Source: Juglans regia (taxonomy: Eukaryota; Streptophyta; Magnoliopsida; Fagales; Juglandaceae). Taken from it: a stretch of DNA of 64,000 nt. Of this stretch, positions 29,230 through 40,975 are shown one piece after another (within the stretch, counting starts at the first letter, position 1; each line of letters starts with the position of its first letter). The notes under the pieces are model-generated. The model saw nothing but the letters and a program-made list of their open reading frames with translations. It searched no databases and had not been told where the DNA came from. The position numbers and the translations under genes are program-made. The DNA lies in the NCBI RefSeq assembly GCF_001411555.2, contig NC_049904.1, forward strand, positions 23,759,370 to 23,823,369, given 5' to 3'.

Positions 29230-29531
29230 TTTACTTTCACACTAATATTCGAGCTTTGATATGCTTTATATATCTCTATGGAGGCTTGTGCTGTAGTAGT
29301 TCCCTGTTTCTAATCAAAGCTACTACATTGCGATTACCAACTGTTACTTACTATGGTCACTCTAGCAATTGTGGGATGTTAAATTATTTGTGGAAAATGT
29401 TGATCTCGTTAATGTATTTGGCTATCCTTCAATTTCTTCCTTTCCTTTTCTTAAAGGAAAACATGTTGGTTTGCCATTATACAGAGAAACAAATGGTGAT
29501 TACCACTATCAACAATGTCCATTTCCAACTA

Positions 29532-29766
29532 AACCCTTGGAGATTAGCTCAAGTGGTAAAGACCTTGGTCTTGGGGGTATGCTCTCCCCTGGTTTAAGGT
29601 TCAAATTGCCTTGGGTGCAAAACAATCTCTTGGGGCCATAGGATTGGGGGATTTTTCTCTTGATTTACCCAAGGTGCACTTACGGAAAATTTCTTGCCGA
29701 GGGCCTGTGCACCCTTGAGATTAGTCGGGACGTTGTTCATGACACCCGGTGCCAATAAAAAAAAAA
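29532..29766 (+). mobile_element. tRNA-derived SINE, 235 bp, 15-bp TSD
   Basis: The head contains a pol III A-box-like TAGCTCAAGTGGTAAAG (about 29544) and a B-box-like GGTTCAAATTGCC (about 29599). The body ends GGTGCCAATAAAAAAAAAA. Exact duplications GTCCATTTCCAACTA lie at 29517-29531 and 29767-29781. No protein is encoded; the overlapping open frames are accidental. It lies about 300 bases downstream of the prefoldin 6 stop codon, on the same strand. Confidence 0.92.
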
Positions 29767-30252
29767 GTCCATTTCCAACTATTGTTATTTTAGTTAGCAC
29801 TGTCTCAACTTCAATGGCATTATTGTTGGGATCTACTATCTATTTGCATCTCTCTTGTTTCAATAACATCATATGATGTTGCCCCAGTGAAAAAGAAGGG
29901 ATGGGATAATACTACTAATTGCATCCTAAATGCATAGAAAGTAGCAAGGGTCTGACTTGCCTCCTGTGTAAAAATAACAGGACATCTCCGGTTACAAAGA
30001 TCAATGGCCAATATTACCTGTTGATCAACAAGCCGAATCCCTTATTTTTTTACTATTTTCTTTTCCCGTACAGTGGCACGCCATGCCACTCATTACAATA
30101 ACTTTAATCTCTCCCAACACATTTGATCAACTATGACTTTTTCAATAAAAAATAAAATTGTTTATTTATCCATTAAGCTAATTTAAAAAAAAAAAAAAAA
30201 AATCTATCTAGCCATTGAACATAGCAACTAGTATAAAAAATATTTATATTTC

Positions 30253-30500
30253 GAGTGGTGCTAGGCCACCAAGACTCTCAACGAATTTTTGTACCGAACA
30301 ATGTAATTTGTTTTGTTTCTTTTTTTTTTTCAAATATTTTTTTATACCCATTTAAACATTTTTAAAAATAAAATTCACAAACTCATTAAAAAATATTTCC
30401 TTAATCATTAAATAAAAAAAACAAAAAATAAAAATAAAAATAAAAAAGTCATTCGGTAACTATTTTTGGGTAGCCACTCTCGGTGAGAGTGGCATTTCAC
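30253..30500. mobile_element. Mutator-like MITE, 248 bp, 9-bp TSD
   Basis: Exact duplications TTATATTTC at 30244-30252 and 30501-30509. The left end is GAGTGGTGCTAGGCCACC; the right end on the opposite strand, GTGAAATGCCACTCTC, is only weakly inverted. The 9-base duplication is the main support for Mutator. Confidence 0.65.
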
Positions 30501-30509
30501 TTATATTTC

Positions 30510-32339
30510 TTTGTTTTTTAATATTTATAATAAATAATATATTATATACCAACTTGCAAATAACATAACAAATGCAATGACATTCTCGTTGGTCTCTTTA
30601 AATTTATTTTTAATAAAATTTTGACAAAAAATTTATATGAGCAATGTTAAATACAGTATTAGAGTACAAGTTTCGTATATTCTTTTTGAAAAAAGTGAGT
30701 TTCACTATTAAAATATAATTTTTTATGTGAATCTCAAATTTATTTATTTTTTTTCTAAAAAAGTATGCAAGATTAAAGGAAAAATTAAGAATTGTGGCTT
30801 TTGTCAACATGTGAAGAAATTCATGAATCTAACTCATCTCATAAAATCGATTTTACAAAAAAAAATTGATCATTTCTTATAAACATACTCAAAACTTTAT
30901 CCATGAGGAATTATGAAATTATTCCTCAACAACATGCAATACTAGACATTAACTTTTTAAGCAGGAGATTTCTTATTGGGAGCTGCTACGACCACAGAAA
31001 ATAGCCACAGAAATTTTTTACCGAATGACATGTATAGTTGACTTGGCAGGCCACGTTTCATAAAAGAAAAGTAAAAAATAAAACATAAATAAAAAGCTGC
31101 GTCCCACGTGATTTTAACAAAAAAAAAAAAAGAAAAAAAAAAAATCAAACCTGCCATTCAGCTCACGTGATTTAAAAAAAAAAAAAGTCAAAAAGCAAAA
31201 AGAATCCAAGACAAGCCCGTCCCTACCATTCATCCCTGCCTCTCTGTATCGTTACAGCGTACACTGTCTCGGCGCCTTCTCCCTTTAGTTTCAGCATAGA
31301 TCTCTACTTACAGTCCAGCCGACATCGTTTTTCCCTTCTTCCAAGCGGTAATCTTTCTTTCATTTTTTTCTTTATTTTTATTCAAATATTAAGATTTTTA
31401 TCTACAAATATTAAAAAAAATCAGTGGAGAGGAGGGCTCGTAGGAGAAGAGGGAGATGAGGCCTGGAACCAAACGAGTTGGACGAGGGAGATTAATGAGG
31501 TCGATGGGATTAATGAGGAGGGAGATGAGGCCTGGAACCAGACGAGTTCGGGGGGTTTATTTTTATTTTTTGGAAAATTTTCCACCTGGCAGCAGCCAGG
31601 TCATTCGGTGGGATGGTTTCGGTAAAGACTTTCTGTGGACCTAGCATTTTCCTTTTTTATTACTTTTGCACAGAAGGCAAGCCAGACCCATATACCAATG
31701 CCTTTTGACAGATTATTTGAGTGGATGGAAGGAGAAGTCGGATTATATTACTGGTGAGTAATTGTTCGTAATGTATATTGTTTTAGTGGGGATTCTATTA
31801 AAATGATTAGGTAAAGTACCATTTTTCCTGTGCTTCTATCTATCCCTTAGGATTTAGATTCTTTTCAAAGCCTCTCATAGAAAATGCCATCAGAAAAGCA
31901 GCCGTTTTATGAGATATTTCCATGTAACAAACACTGGGAAATATTTTTTTTTTATTTAGATTATTTTTTCATTCACAATTAATATAGAGAAAATTCTCAA
32001 TTCCTAAGAAAAATTATAGTAGAAAAATAAGTTTTTACACAATTGTTGAAATTGCTTAGTTTCTCAGCACATTTAAAACATAATATAGAGGATATACAAA
32101 ATATTTTTAGTTTTTCATTTAAAGTTTGTACACTAGAATTTGAGATTATTATTTTTGGTAATGCATGAATTTGTTTTAATTTTCTAAAATTTTAAATTAA
32201 AAATTACAAGAATAATTTTGTATATCATGTAAATCGATACAAGTATATAGCTAGATGACTCTTAGAATGCTCTCACTTTTCTTTTTAATCTCTGCCTAAT
32301 GCTGTATTTTTCCAACAAATGCAACTCCTTATCTCCGTT
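30510..32339. other. Intergenic DNA between prefoldin 6 and the CACTA element
   Basis: AT-rich with long A tracts. A GC-richer stretch at 31200-31360 (CTGTCTCGGCGCCTTCTCCC) resembles a 5' leader but no coding exon could be followed. 31451-31550 contains two copies of GGGAGATGAGGCCTGGAACC 69 bases apart. Confidence 0.4.
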
Positions 32340-32560
32340 CACTATAATAGAATTTAACTTTTGTGACGGACGAAACCGTCACAAAAAATAAGCAAATTAT
32401 TACAAAAACTTTTTTGTGACGATTTGAGACTGTCACCACGACCATTACTAAAATGTGTCAAAAAATATTTTTGTGACAGTTTACTGTTCAACCGTCACAA
32501 AAAGTTTTTTTTTTAGTAGTCTTCTGTGAGATGTAACATTCGAACGTAATGATTTTTTGT
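32340..32560. repeat. CACTA left terminus with TGTGACGG hairpins
   Basis: After CACTATAATAG comes TTTTGTGACGGACGAAACC paired with its inverted copy, then two further TTTTTGTGAC/GTCACAAAAA hairpins up to about 32510. Confidence 0.85.
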
Positions 32561-32945
32561 AACAGTTAAAAACCATCACAAAAAGTAATATTCACATATA
32601 TAAACCAACGTTTGAACGTAAACCCAATTGATTAACATTCGAACGTAAAAAAATTGACGTTCGTTGTTTTTTCTTCGAACGAATGATATTTATGTTCGAG
32701 CGTTAACTCGAAGACGATTAAATGTAGCATTCAGATGTTAAAGGAGAAGAATTTTACGTTTGGATGTCAGTTTGTTGTTTGCACGTACCAATTTTAATCA
32801 TTCGAATGTTTAGATTGTTTGTGTGTTAAAATGTGCGAACGTAGTGCCTTATGTTCGAACGTTTTGTTTGAATACACGGGTATTTTGTTTGAATGTTGAT
32901 TTGAACGTGAAGACATGTTTGAACGTTTGTTGTTTACATGTGAAC
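32560..32945. repeat. CACTA left subterminal repeat array
   Basis: Recurrent short words of the form CGTTCGAACGT, CATTCGAACGT and GTTTGAACG in both orientations, every 15-40 bases. They are probably binding sites for the element's own TNPA-like protein, by analogy with maize Spm. Confidence 0.75.
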
Positions 32946-33099
32946 ATTATGATCAGAAATAGTAATTTTATAAAATTAAAAAGCATACAAATTGTTTCAT
33001 ATTACACTATAAATGTAACAACTAACAATGTCTTATAGAGTTGCAAAAATAGACAATAAAAATTTCTAATAATGATAATGATAATGCTATATTGATAAT

Positions 33100-34895
33100 T
33101 TCTTCTTCTTCCCTTTCCCATTACGATCTTGCTGAATTGACATAACACATTCCTTCTAGACCATCATCTCCCTCTACACTTGCTCCTGGACTTCAATGCA
33201 TATTCTCTCATCGCGGTCTCTTTGTTGCTTTTGCAAACGTGTCTCTAAATCAGACTGTTGCAATAAGATAGACAACAACTCCTGCTGCCTTGATTTCATC
33301 TGCTCAATTTCTTGGCGTGCTGAATTTAATCTTTAGAAAGATTGTTAACTTCCGAAGTCGAGGTCTTAGAGGATGAATCCACACACTTGAAAGAACGTCT
33401 CAAACCTTTTACCAAACCAGATTTGGTCCTGAGCACTTTCGTGAATATGTTTATGTCACCAGGAGAGGATTCCTCAGAGGTTGATTGGATCTAAATCATT
33501 TTTTCCTGCAATTACAACAAAAACACACAATAAGTAATATATTAAAAGAAACGAGGAATTAAATATAATATGAATTCACATGTTACATAATCTATTCACA
33601 TAAAATAATCTCACTTACATAATTATCTTTAGCGATAAGATCAACCCACTCATAGCTCTCATCAATATGAGTAGTAGCATAAACATGAATGAAGGAGAAA
33701 TTTTCAAAATCATAACATTTCTAACAAAACTACATTAGTAATTTTAAAAAATAATGTTATTACTTCAATAAAAGAATATAATAAAAATTAGTGAGAATTA
33801 ATAAGTTATCAATTACCATTTTATCAGCAAAATGTTGGAATGACGTTGAGACGGCGCGAAGGTGGATTGTTAAAGTCGTTCTATTCTGTACATTGATAGA
33901 ATTTAAGTGTTGCAGGAGAAATTAACAATGTTAAATATAATATATGAAACCAATATAGATGTAAATAACTTACAGGGAATAAATCTAGAATAGCTGATAA
34001 TTTAGACTTGCAAAAAGATCACAACACTTCCTCCAATCGTTTACTTCATTTTCTGAAAAGGGAACTGAACAGCCTCTTTTAATGTCTCAAACTTCTTAAA
34101 GTAGTCATGACATCGTTCATTATGACGCCAAAATAATGTAGGCATCAACTCGTTCATAATTCGCACATCATCGCTACGACCAAAATTGAGGTCGATTTCA
34201 TCTTAAGAAGTGAATTGCATCAAAAATATGAAATCAAAACATTTGTAAAAAATTTACGTACGTATATAAACTCACCAATATACGACTCCGAATGTGATCA
34301 TTCACTTCATTTGGAACATCTCTCCATGATAGCACATAAAATGAGGCATAAGCTCGGACTAGTGTGCCGACATAGGAGGAAAGCGATGTTGCATTATCGT
34401 CCACTCCTCCAGTAAAGTTATCAGTAATGTTGACCTTAATTTTTCCATACCTTATATTTCTTTTTAAAGCAAGACCACGTGTGTAGCCACGTCCGCGACG
34501 TGACAATGCATCAACTAATACTTTAAAAATAATTAAATACAGTCTTAAAGTATTGAAATATAATTAATTATCAACAAAATTTTCTTACTGGTAAGTGTTG
34601 ACTGGCTATCTGTATCCTGTGTATTAACTTGTTCAGGAGCGGAGTCCTAAGTTGGGAAGTCGTGAACGGGTTTGAGACTTGGGAGAAGAGGCATATTTCT
34701 TCATTTTCGTTTGGTGGCATTCTTGAAAATGATTAATATTTTTTAAAAAAATTATTATAAAATAATTTATAAAAAAATGTATTGTATTATCACCTACACA
34801 AATAAAATATTGAATACTTTTATTCTTCATTTCCAAATGTATTTTCCATGCTTGTTTCAAAATTGGCTTCCATAACATCTTCGCCATCATCATCT
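33100..34895 (-). pseudogene. Transposase_24 (TNPA-like) gene remnant
   Basis: The clearest part, 34234-34506 on minus, reads GRGYTRGLALKRNIRYGKIK and continues to FYVLSWRDVPNEVNDHIRSR, matching the plant Ptta/En/Spm transposase domain (Transposase_24). Downstream pieces near 34040-34200 (DYFKKFETLKEA) and 33250-33480 (coiled-coil-like, charged) look like later exons, with AG/GT borders possible. In Spm-like elements this protein binds subterminal repeats. Frames are broken, so treated as a pseudogene. Confidence 0.7.
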
Positions 34896-35027
34896 TTCTT
34901 CTTCGTCTTCTTCATCGACTTCCTCTTTGGACTCTTCTTCTTCTTCTTCACTTACTTCATGAACTTAATGATCATAATACGGATGAGTCGAGATGTACGG
35001 GTGGGATGTCATCTCTATATAAAACGA

Positions 35028-35641
35028 TTAGTTTAAGTGCACCAAGGTCAACAAATAATTAATACCCTCTCCATCTTCCTGGTAGGCCTCTATGATAGGA
35101 GTGTTATATTCGTCTCTACTATGATCGTGATCCGGTACAATTCCTATATCATATAAATTTTGAGACACAAATTTTTGTCCAACTCGCCAAGTTATGTCTT
35201 CATTATATTCATTGACCCCTTTCATTAGATCAACCAAGTAATAAACTTGAGTAGCTTGACAAGCCAATACGAATGGATCATCTTCGTACCATTTACATGC
35301 AGTAGTGACACTCATAAAGTGACTATCCCTATGTATCGAAACCCTACCACCGCCTATATCCCACCAATCATATTTAAAAACATATGTCACATTCTCACAC
35401 AGGTATTTTAATCCGATAATGTCATGAATGACACCATAGTAGACAATGTCATATGTCCGTGACTTCCCTCGACCAACACACCACAATTTTGCATTTTTCG
35501 ATTATGTTCACGATCCATAGTATGAAATTTATAACCTCGAACTGTGCATGCAATGTATTGAAGTGCTTTGTGTGAGGGACTACGGGCCAATTGATGCAAT
35601 TCAGAATAAACTGATGTGGGATCATTAGCATGTTGTTCCAA
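35028..35641 (-). pseudogene. DUF4216 domain of the TNP2-type transposase region
   Basis: Two overlapping minus frames carry the DUF4216 signature. The first (35408-35641) contains SPSHKALQYIACTVRGYKFH. The second (35028-35486) contains YYGVIHDIIGLKY, FKYDWWDIGGGRV and EDDPFVLACQATQVYYLVD. A frameshift near 35440 separates them. The order downstream of DUF4218 is standard for plant CACTA TNP2 proteins. Confidence 0.82.
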
Positions 35642-35749
35642 AATCTAACAGTTGAAATAATAACAAATTATTAAAAGTAAATAAGAATTAAAATGGTTCA
35701 AAGTGATTTTAAGTCATGAGACATTTAAAATGCATATGCGTTGTTCAAA

Positions 35750-36500
35750 CCATCCAAGAAATTCTTCTTCGTGTCTCGCATCTATATTCTCTATGGCTTC
35801 TGTCCTAAGTTTGTCTATGTGTTCACTGTATGGACGTACAAAAGAATATAATATGTGCAGTACATAACATATTATATAATAATATTTTTAATTAGAATTA
35901 TTCTAAGTATTCAATGACATACCTGAGATAGTCATCAATTTCTTGACAATTATTCAACATGTACCACCAAGATTTTCCTAACTCTCTATTAATTAAGTCG
36001 TATCATGTTTGCATCCAAGAGTCGTACATTTTGAAAAAATACCGATAGCTCACGAGAATGTCAGCAACAAGATCAGCATTTCGTTCTTCACGAGTAAATC
36101 GTGTCTCAACACCACGAAGATATAGAGAACAAAATGTCAACTATTCATCTTATATATAAGCCCATGCTATTGAACCCCCAACTCAGACTTTATTCCTAAT
36201 AGTATGCTTCAATCTTCCCAAATATTTTTCAATTGGATGTATCCAAAGGAATTGCATGGGGCTACCTAACAGTACATTTCGAGGTAAATATATTACTAAA
36301 TAAACCGTTACATCAAAAAATGATGGTGGAAAGATCTGCTCGAATTTACATAGTATAGTAGCAATGTCTTCTTCCATCTTCCGTAACATATACCGATTTA
36401 CGACCTGAGAGTACAAATCCTTGAAAAACATACAAAGTTCGATTATGGCGACACGTCTATTAGAAGTCAATTTCACTAGAATTCCCGTCGGTGACAATTT
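35750..36500 (-). pseudogene. DUF4218 domain of the TNP2-type transposase region
   Basis: Frame 36183-36497 contains FEQIFPPSFFDVTVYLVIYL and MQFLWIHPIEKYLGRLKHTI, hallmarks of DUF4218. The continuation to about 35900 is recognisable but carries stops. Confidence 0.85.
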
Positions 36501-36899
36501 CTGTAAAAATAAGTGACAATCATGACTTTTCAGTCCACTTATTTTTCAGTCATTAGGGCTCACGCATCTACCAAGATTGGACGCATAACTATCTAGCAAC
36601 TTTACACCTTGCAACCATTTGCAAAAATATGTCCTCTCATCCTTTGTCGTCATAAAACATGCATGTGGCATAACTACCCTGTTGCCTTCCATTCGCAAAT
36701 ACAGATTATGTTTAATTTTCATTCTTTATGTACATTACATCCAAACTATGTCTCAACATGCATGATGACCAATACGGAAAGTCAAAGAAAATACTACACT
36801 TTGTCCAATTCAATTATGCAGCATCTCGTTTTCTCTTGTTCTTTCCCTGACCATTGCCAAAATTGTTCGCTCTAACTTCTAGTAACTCTTCGACTATCT

Positions 36900-38244
36900 C
36901 GTCCCTAGTCAACTCATTTGATGCAATTCTGTCCTCAACTCTCTCATTAAATTTAGCGCATTCCCTTCACCATGCATGATTTGCTGACAGATATCGTCGA
37001 TGACCAATGAAGCACATTTTCTACTAATATTTTAACAACTTACTTGCAATTTCTTTATTACACGTGGGACATGCTAATTTCTATTTAATACTCAAACCGA
37101 AAAGGTTTCGATATGTTGGAAAATCATTTATCTTCTTTATTACTGTAGCATGCATCTGAAAAGATGTTGACGTATATGCATCAAAAGTTCTGACTCCTGG
37201 TTTCTATAGATCTTTCAACTCTTCAATTAACGGCTGCATGAATAAGTCAATATTATTCTCAGGTGATCTTGGGCCAGGGATAAGTAATGTTAACAGAAGG
37301 TTTGGCGCCTTCATACATCTCCATGGTGGAAGATTATATGGAGTCAACAATACAGACCAAGAGTTGTAACTTGTACTCGTATTGCCTAAGGGATTGAATC
37401 CATCCGTTGTTAGTCCTAGATGCACATTACGAGCTTCGTTGCCAAACTCTAGGCATTGATCATCAAATCTTTGCCACGCAAATGAGTCAGTTGGATGCCT
37501 CATATATTCGTCATCTTTAACTCTTTTCTCCTCATGCTACCTTATATTTTGAGCTGTTTTTTTTTTTTTTAATACATATATAGCATTTGCAATTTGGGTT
37601 TCAACGGGAAATAATGCAAAATCTTTATCGGTATATTTTTCTTACCCTTCCATCTCAACTTTTCGCATACGGGACAAGCCTGTTTTTCCTCATTCTTCTT
37701 CCAAAACAAAACACAATCGTTCTTGTATGCATGTATGGACTTTACTCAAACCCTAACCATTTTCTCAACTGTTATGCTTCATAAAATTCTTCGGCAATAC
37801 AAAACTTTCAGGAAGCACCTCATTAAACAAGTCTAAGATCATGTTGATTGCTTTTGTCGACATCACACATAATGACTTAATGTGAAGCAGTCGCACAATA
37901 AACGACATTTTGTTGTGTTTTGTACATCTAAGATAAAGCTCACGCTTTGCATCTTCCCACATTGTAGAGAAATTCTCCGAGTCAATCCATCGGTCACTTG
38001 AGGCGGCGTACTCATCCATTTCGTCCATAAACATCTCAGCTTCAATATCACCCAACATCTCCTCCTCCATGTCATCCCGCTCATTAAGGTCACCCCGCTT
38101 AATATTTTCATCCATATACTGCATATCAATACCATGACTGAACATAACCTCGGTTGATCGTTCGTATAGCTCACAATGCAATATCCATCGGGTATACTCC
38201 AAATCCATACTATTCATAAATATGTGACTTTCTACTTCATCCAA
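36900..38244 (-). pseudogene. TNP2-type CACTA transposase, N-terminal part, decayed
   Basis: Frame 37765-38244 carries the N-terminal part, with SFIVRLLHIKSLCVMSTKAI in the usual ELYPGC...KLSFLVRL position; LYLRCTKHNKM replaces the common LYPGCKKFSKL. Frame 37204-37503 is the core, with NVHLGLTTDGFNPLGNTSTS, LTPYNLPPWRCMK and LTLLIPGPRSPENNIDLFMQ. A stop interrupts the next conserved stretch at about 37199, after EELKDL. Sequence from 37100 down to 36500 is heavily scrambled. In active elements this protein joins the ends during cut-and-paste; here it cannot be made intact. Confidence 0.9.
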
Positions 38245-38869
38245 TCACATAGCGCACATAGTTTTGCACCATCGATATGAACACTTAATATAATCACGAC
38301 TACAGTAGAGGCTCGAGCAAAATCAATAAAGGCTCTAACTCTACGTGTATACACAACATAGTCCTTTCTAAGTCTATCGCCAAGATGGATCCAGCTTTTA
38401 TCCATTTCTAAAAAAACTTATCGATTAGTATAATGCAAACTAATTTCACATGCATCACGTGCTCCAATCCTCACTACTCTTTAGATATTCGGTAGTTGGA
38501 CCTATCCCATTTAAGATTATATCATTCATACAAATTTTGTCACTCTTCTACTTTCCATGTCAGCAGAAACTTCGGTAGCACCTCCTCATAGTTCTCCAAT
38601 TATACATATTCACAGAGAGCACACCCCGTGAACAGTATACCCGAATAACAAATGAGGAAGACACCCAAATTTCATACTAAACGTGTAAGTAGGAGTAACA
38701 AAAATGTACAATATAGATGATATAATCTCAAACTATCCACACTGAACAATTCAGGAATTAGTGAGCACTTGAGCGAACACTAATTCCCAAACGGGTATAA
38801 GGTTATTCATGCAATATCATACACAATCTAACAAATAACATATACATATATACGTTACACAAGCTATGT

Positions 38870-39300
38870 CGAGAGTTATTTACTAAGTATGTTATTTCTT
38901 ACTTAGTACTCTTTTATCTTATTTGTTTTATTTAATAAGTATATTATCAAGAATTAGCTTTTTGTATAATATCTTATTAATTAATTTATATTAGTAAATA
39001 TAAATTAAATTCAAGTTAAAAATATTATTTAATTATTAGCTATTTACTAATTATGCTATTGCTTACTTAATACTCTTTTATTTTATTTGTTTTATTTAAT
39101 AAGTATGTTATCATGAATTAGTTTTTTGTATAATATCTTATTATCTAATTTATATTAGTATATATAAATTAAATTCAAGTTAAAGCTATTATTTATTTAT
39201 TAGTTAGTTATTTTTTATTAGTTATTTACTAAGTATGCTATTTCTTATTTAGTACTCTTTTATCTTTGTTTTAGTATTCTTTTACTTAATTGTAAAATTC
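38870..39300. repeat. Tandem repeat of a ~164-bp AT-rich unit inside the CACTA element
   Basis: Units begin TATTTACTAAGTATG near 38877, 39041 and 39223. The first two are nearly complete copies (shared core TACTCTTTTATCTTATTTG); the third is partial. Confidence 0.8.
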
Positions 39301-39394
39301 ACAATATTATAAAATTCAAGATATTTTTTCAATTTCATTTTTTAAATTCACAACATATTCACAATTAAATACCAATACATTTACAATGTATTCA

Positions 39395-39540
39395 CAACAT
39401 ATTTTTATTAAATTCACAACATATTCACAATCAATTATCTAACAACATATTCACAATATCCAAACATATTCAAAATCAATTATCTAACATATTCACAATA
39501 TCTAAACATATTTACAATCAATTATCATCCAACATATATT
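39395..39540. repeat. Minisatellite of CACAACATATTCACAATC-type units
   Basis: Several imperfect copies of ACATATTCACAAT(A/C)... and CAATTATCTAACA follow one another. Adjacent 39540-39800 is palindromic TA-rich DNA (TATACTATACTAGTGCACTA). Confidence 0.7.
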
Positions 39541-39711
39541 ATTAGTATAGTATAGTTTATATATACTATACTAGTGTACTATGTACTAATATAACTTATA
39601 TACTAGTACATAGTATTATTAGTATAACATATATTATTAGCTTATAATATGTTAGTACATAACATTAGTTGTTAATTACATTTTATTAAACTAAATAACA
39701 ACACCATACTA

Positions 39712-39745
<34 letters not shown>

Positions 39746-39829
39746 TATATACTATACTAGTGCACTATGTATTAGTACTATAACTTATATACTAGTATAA
39801 ATTATTTAAAATCTATTATAGAGATGTTT

Positions 39830-40870
39830 AAGCGTACCAATATAACGTTCCCATGTCTCAGACATTAAGTAACAAATGTTCGCACGTACTAACATAACGT
39901 TCTCATGACACATGAATTAAGTAATTGAACGTTTGAACATTATAATTGAAACATTTGGATGTCTTTCTCACTCATCCCTTGACGTTTGCACGTTATACTT
40001 AAATGTTTGAATGTTACATGTTTAAAAGCTCAAGTTCGAACGCGAAAAGTCATAAAGTCAGTTTCTCTCAAAACCCAACATCCATTCCCTCCGTCGTATA
40101 CTGCCACTTGCACCGTCGCCACCACCCCAAACGTCAAGAAAGAGGTAGCTTTAACCTTTGGGTAGATTCTTTTTGATGTTTAATGGAGGTTTTAGTGGTT
40201 TCTGAAACTCATTAGTGGCCAGACCTTCATCTTTATTTTCCGACCACCACGGGTTGCCAATGGCCAAACAGCCACTATAGAAAGATTTCTTGAAGTTTAT
40301 ACTTCATTTATACGATAACTTTTGGCCACTTTTTGCGTGTTTGAGGTGTTAGGGAATGATTGAATCGACTCAGCCATTTATGTCTTATAACGTTCGAATG
40401 TTATATGTTTCGAATGAGGAAAATGACATACACATTTGCACGTTAGTTATATAAAGTGTGAATGTTCTATAGTATGTGCAAACGTATTGATAGTGTGTAT
40501 ATTTTATATTCGAATGAATATTTTTAACGTTCGAATGTACGATCATTCATATTCTTGAGCGGCACATACGTGCGAACGTTATTTCGAATTTGTGCGAATG
40601 TAAAATCTTTCAGGTACCATAAACCAAATATACATTTGAACTAATAGTTATGTACGTTCACACGTCTTATTAAATACGTTCAATAGCTTCCTCACGTGCA
40701 AACGTGATATGTTTTGTACGTTCGAATGTGTGTTTTAGCCATCACGTTCCAATGTAACTCATCTTATGTTGGAATGCTTATTCTAAAGGAATTTAACGTG
40801 CAAATGTAAAAATCAAAATTTTCGCACGTTTAATTTTAGCGTCCGAACATAATATGTTATGTTCGAACGT
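39830..40870. repeat. CACTA right subterminal repeat array
   Basis: Over about 1 kb there are dozens of words of the type ACGTTCGAATGT, CGTTCGCACGT and GTTCGAACGTG in both orientations. They are densest at 40380-40870; 40080-40370 is relatively free and more ordinary. A shorter patch lies at 42270-42400. Confidence 0.8.
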
Positions 40871-40975
40871 GTTCGTGAAATAATTTAGATTACAGTACAT
40901 AATATGCATAATAATATTAATATTATTCAATTTTTTTTCTTTCAGGATATAGCTCATCTTTTGACCACTAAGAAA

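Noticed and set aside
29540..29612. tRNA gene suggested by A-box and B-box-like stretches
   Set aside because: No cloverleaf closes; poly(A) end and 15-bp duplication show it is a SINE head.
29256..29876. Several overlapping open frames of 60-113 codons after prefoldin 6
   Set aside because: They run through the 3' flank and the SINE in different frames with no family resemblance.
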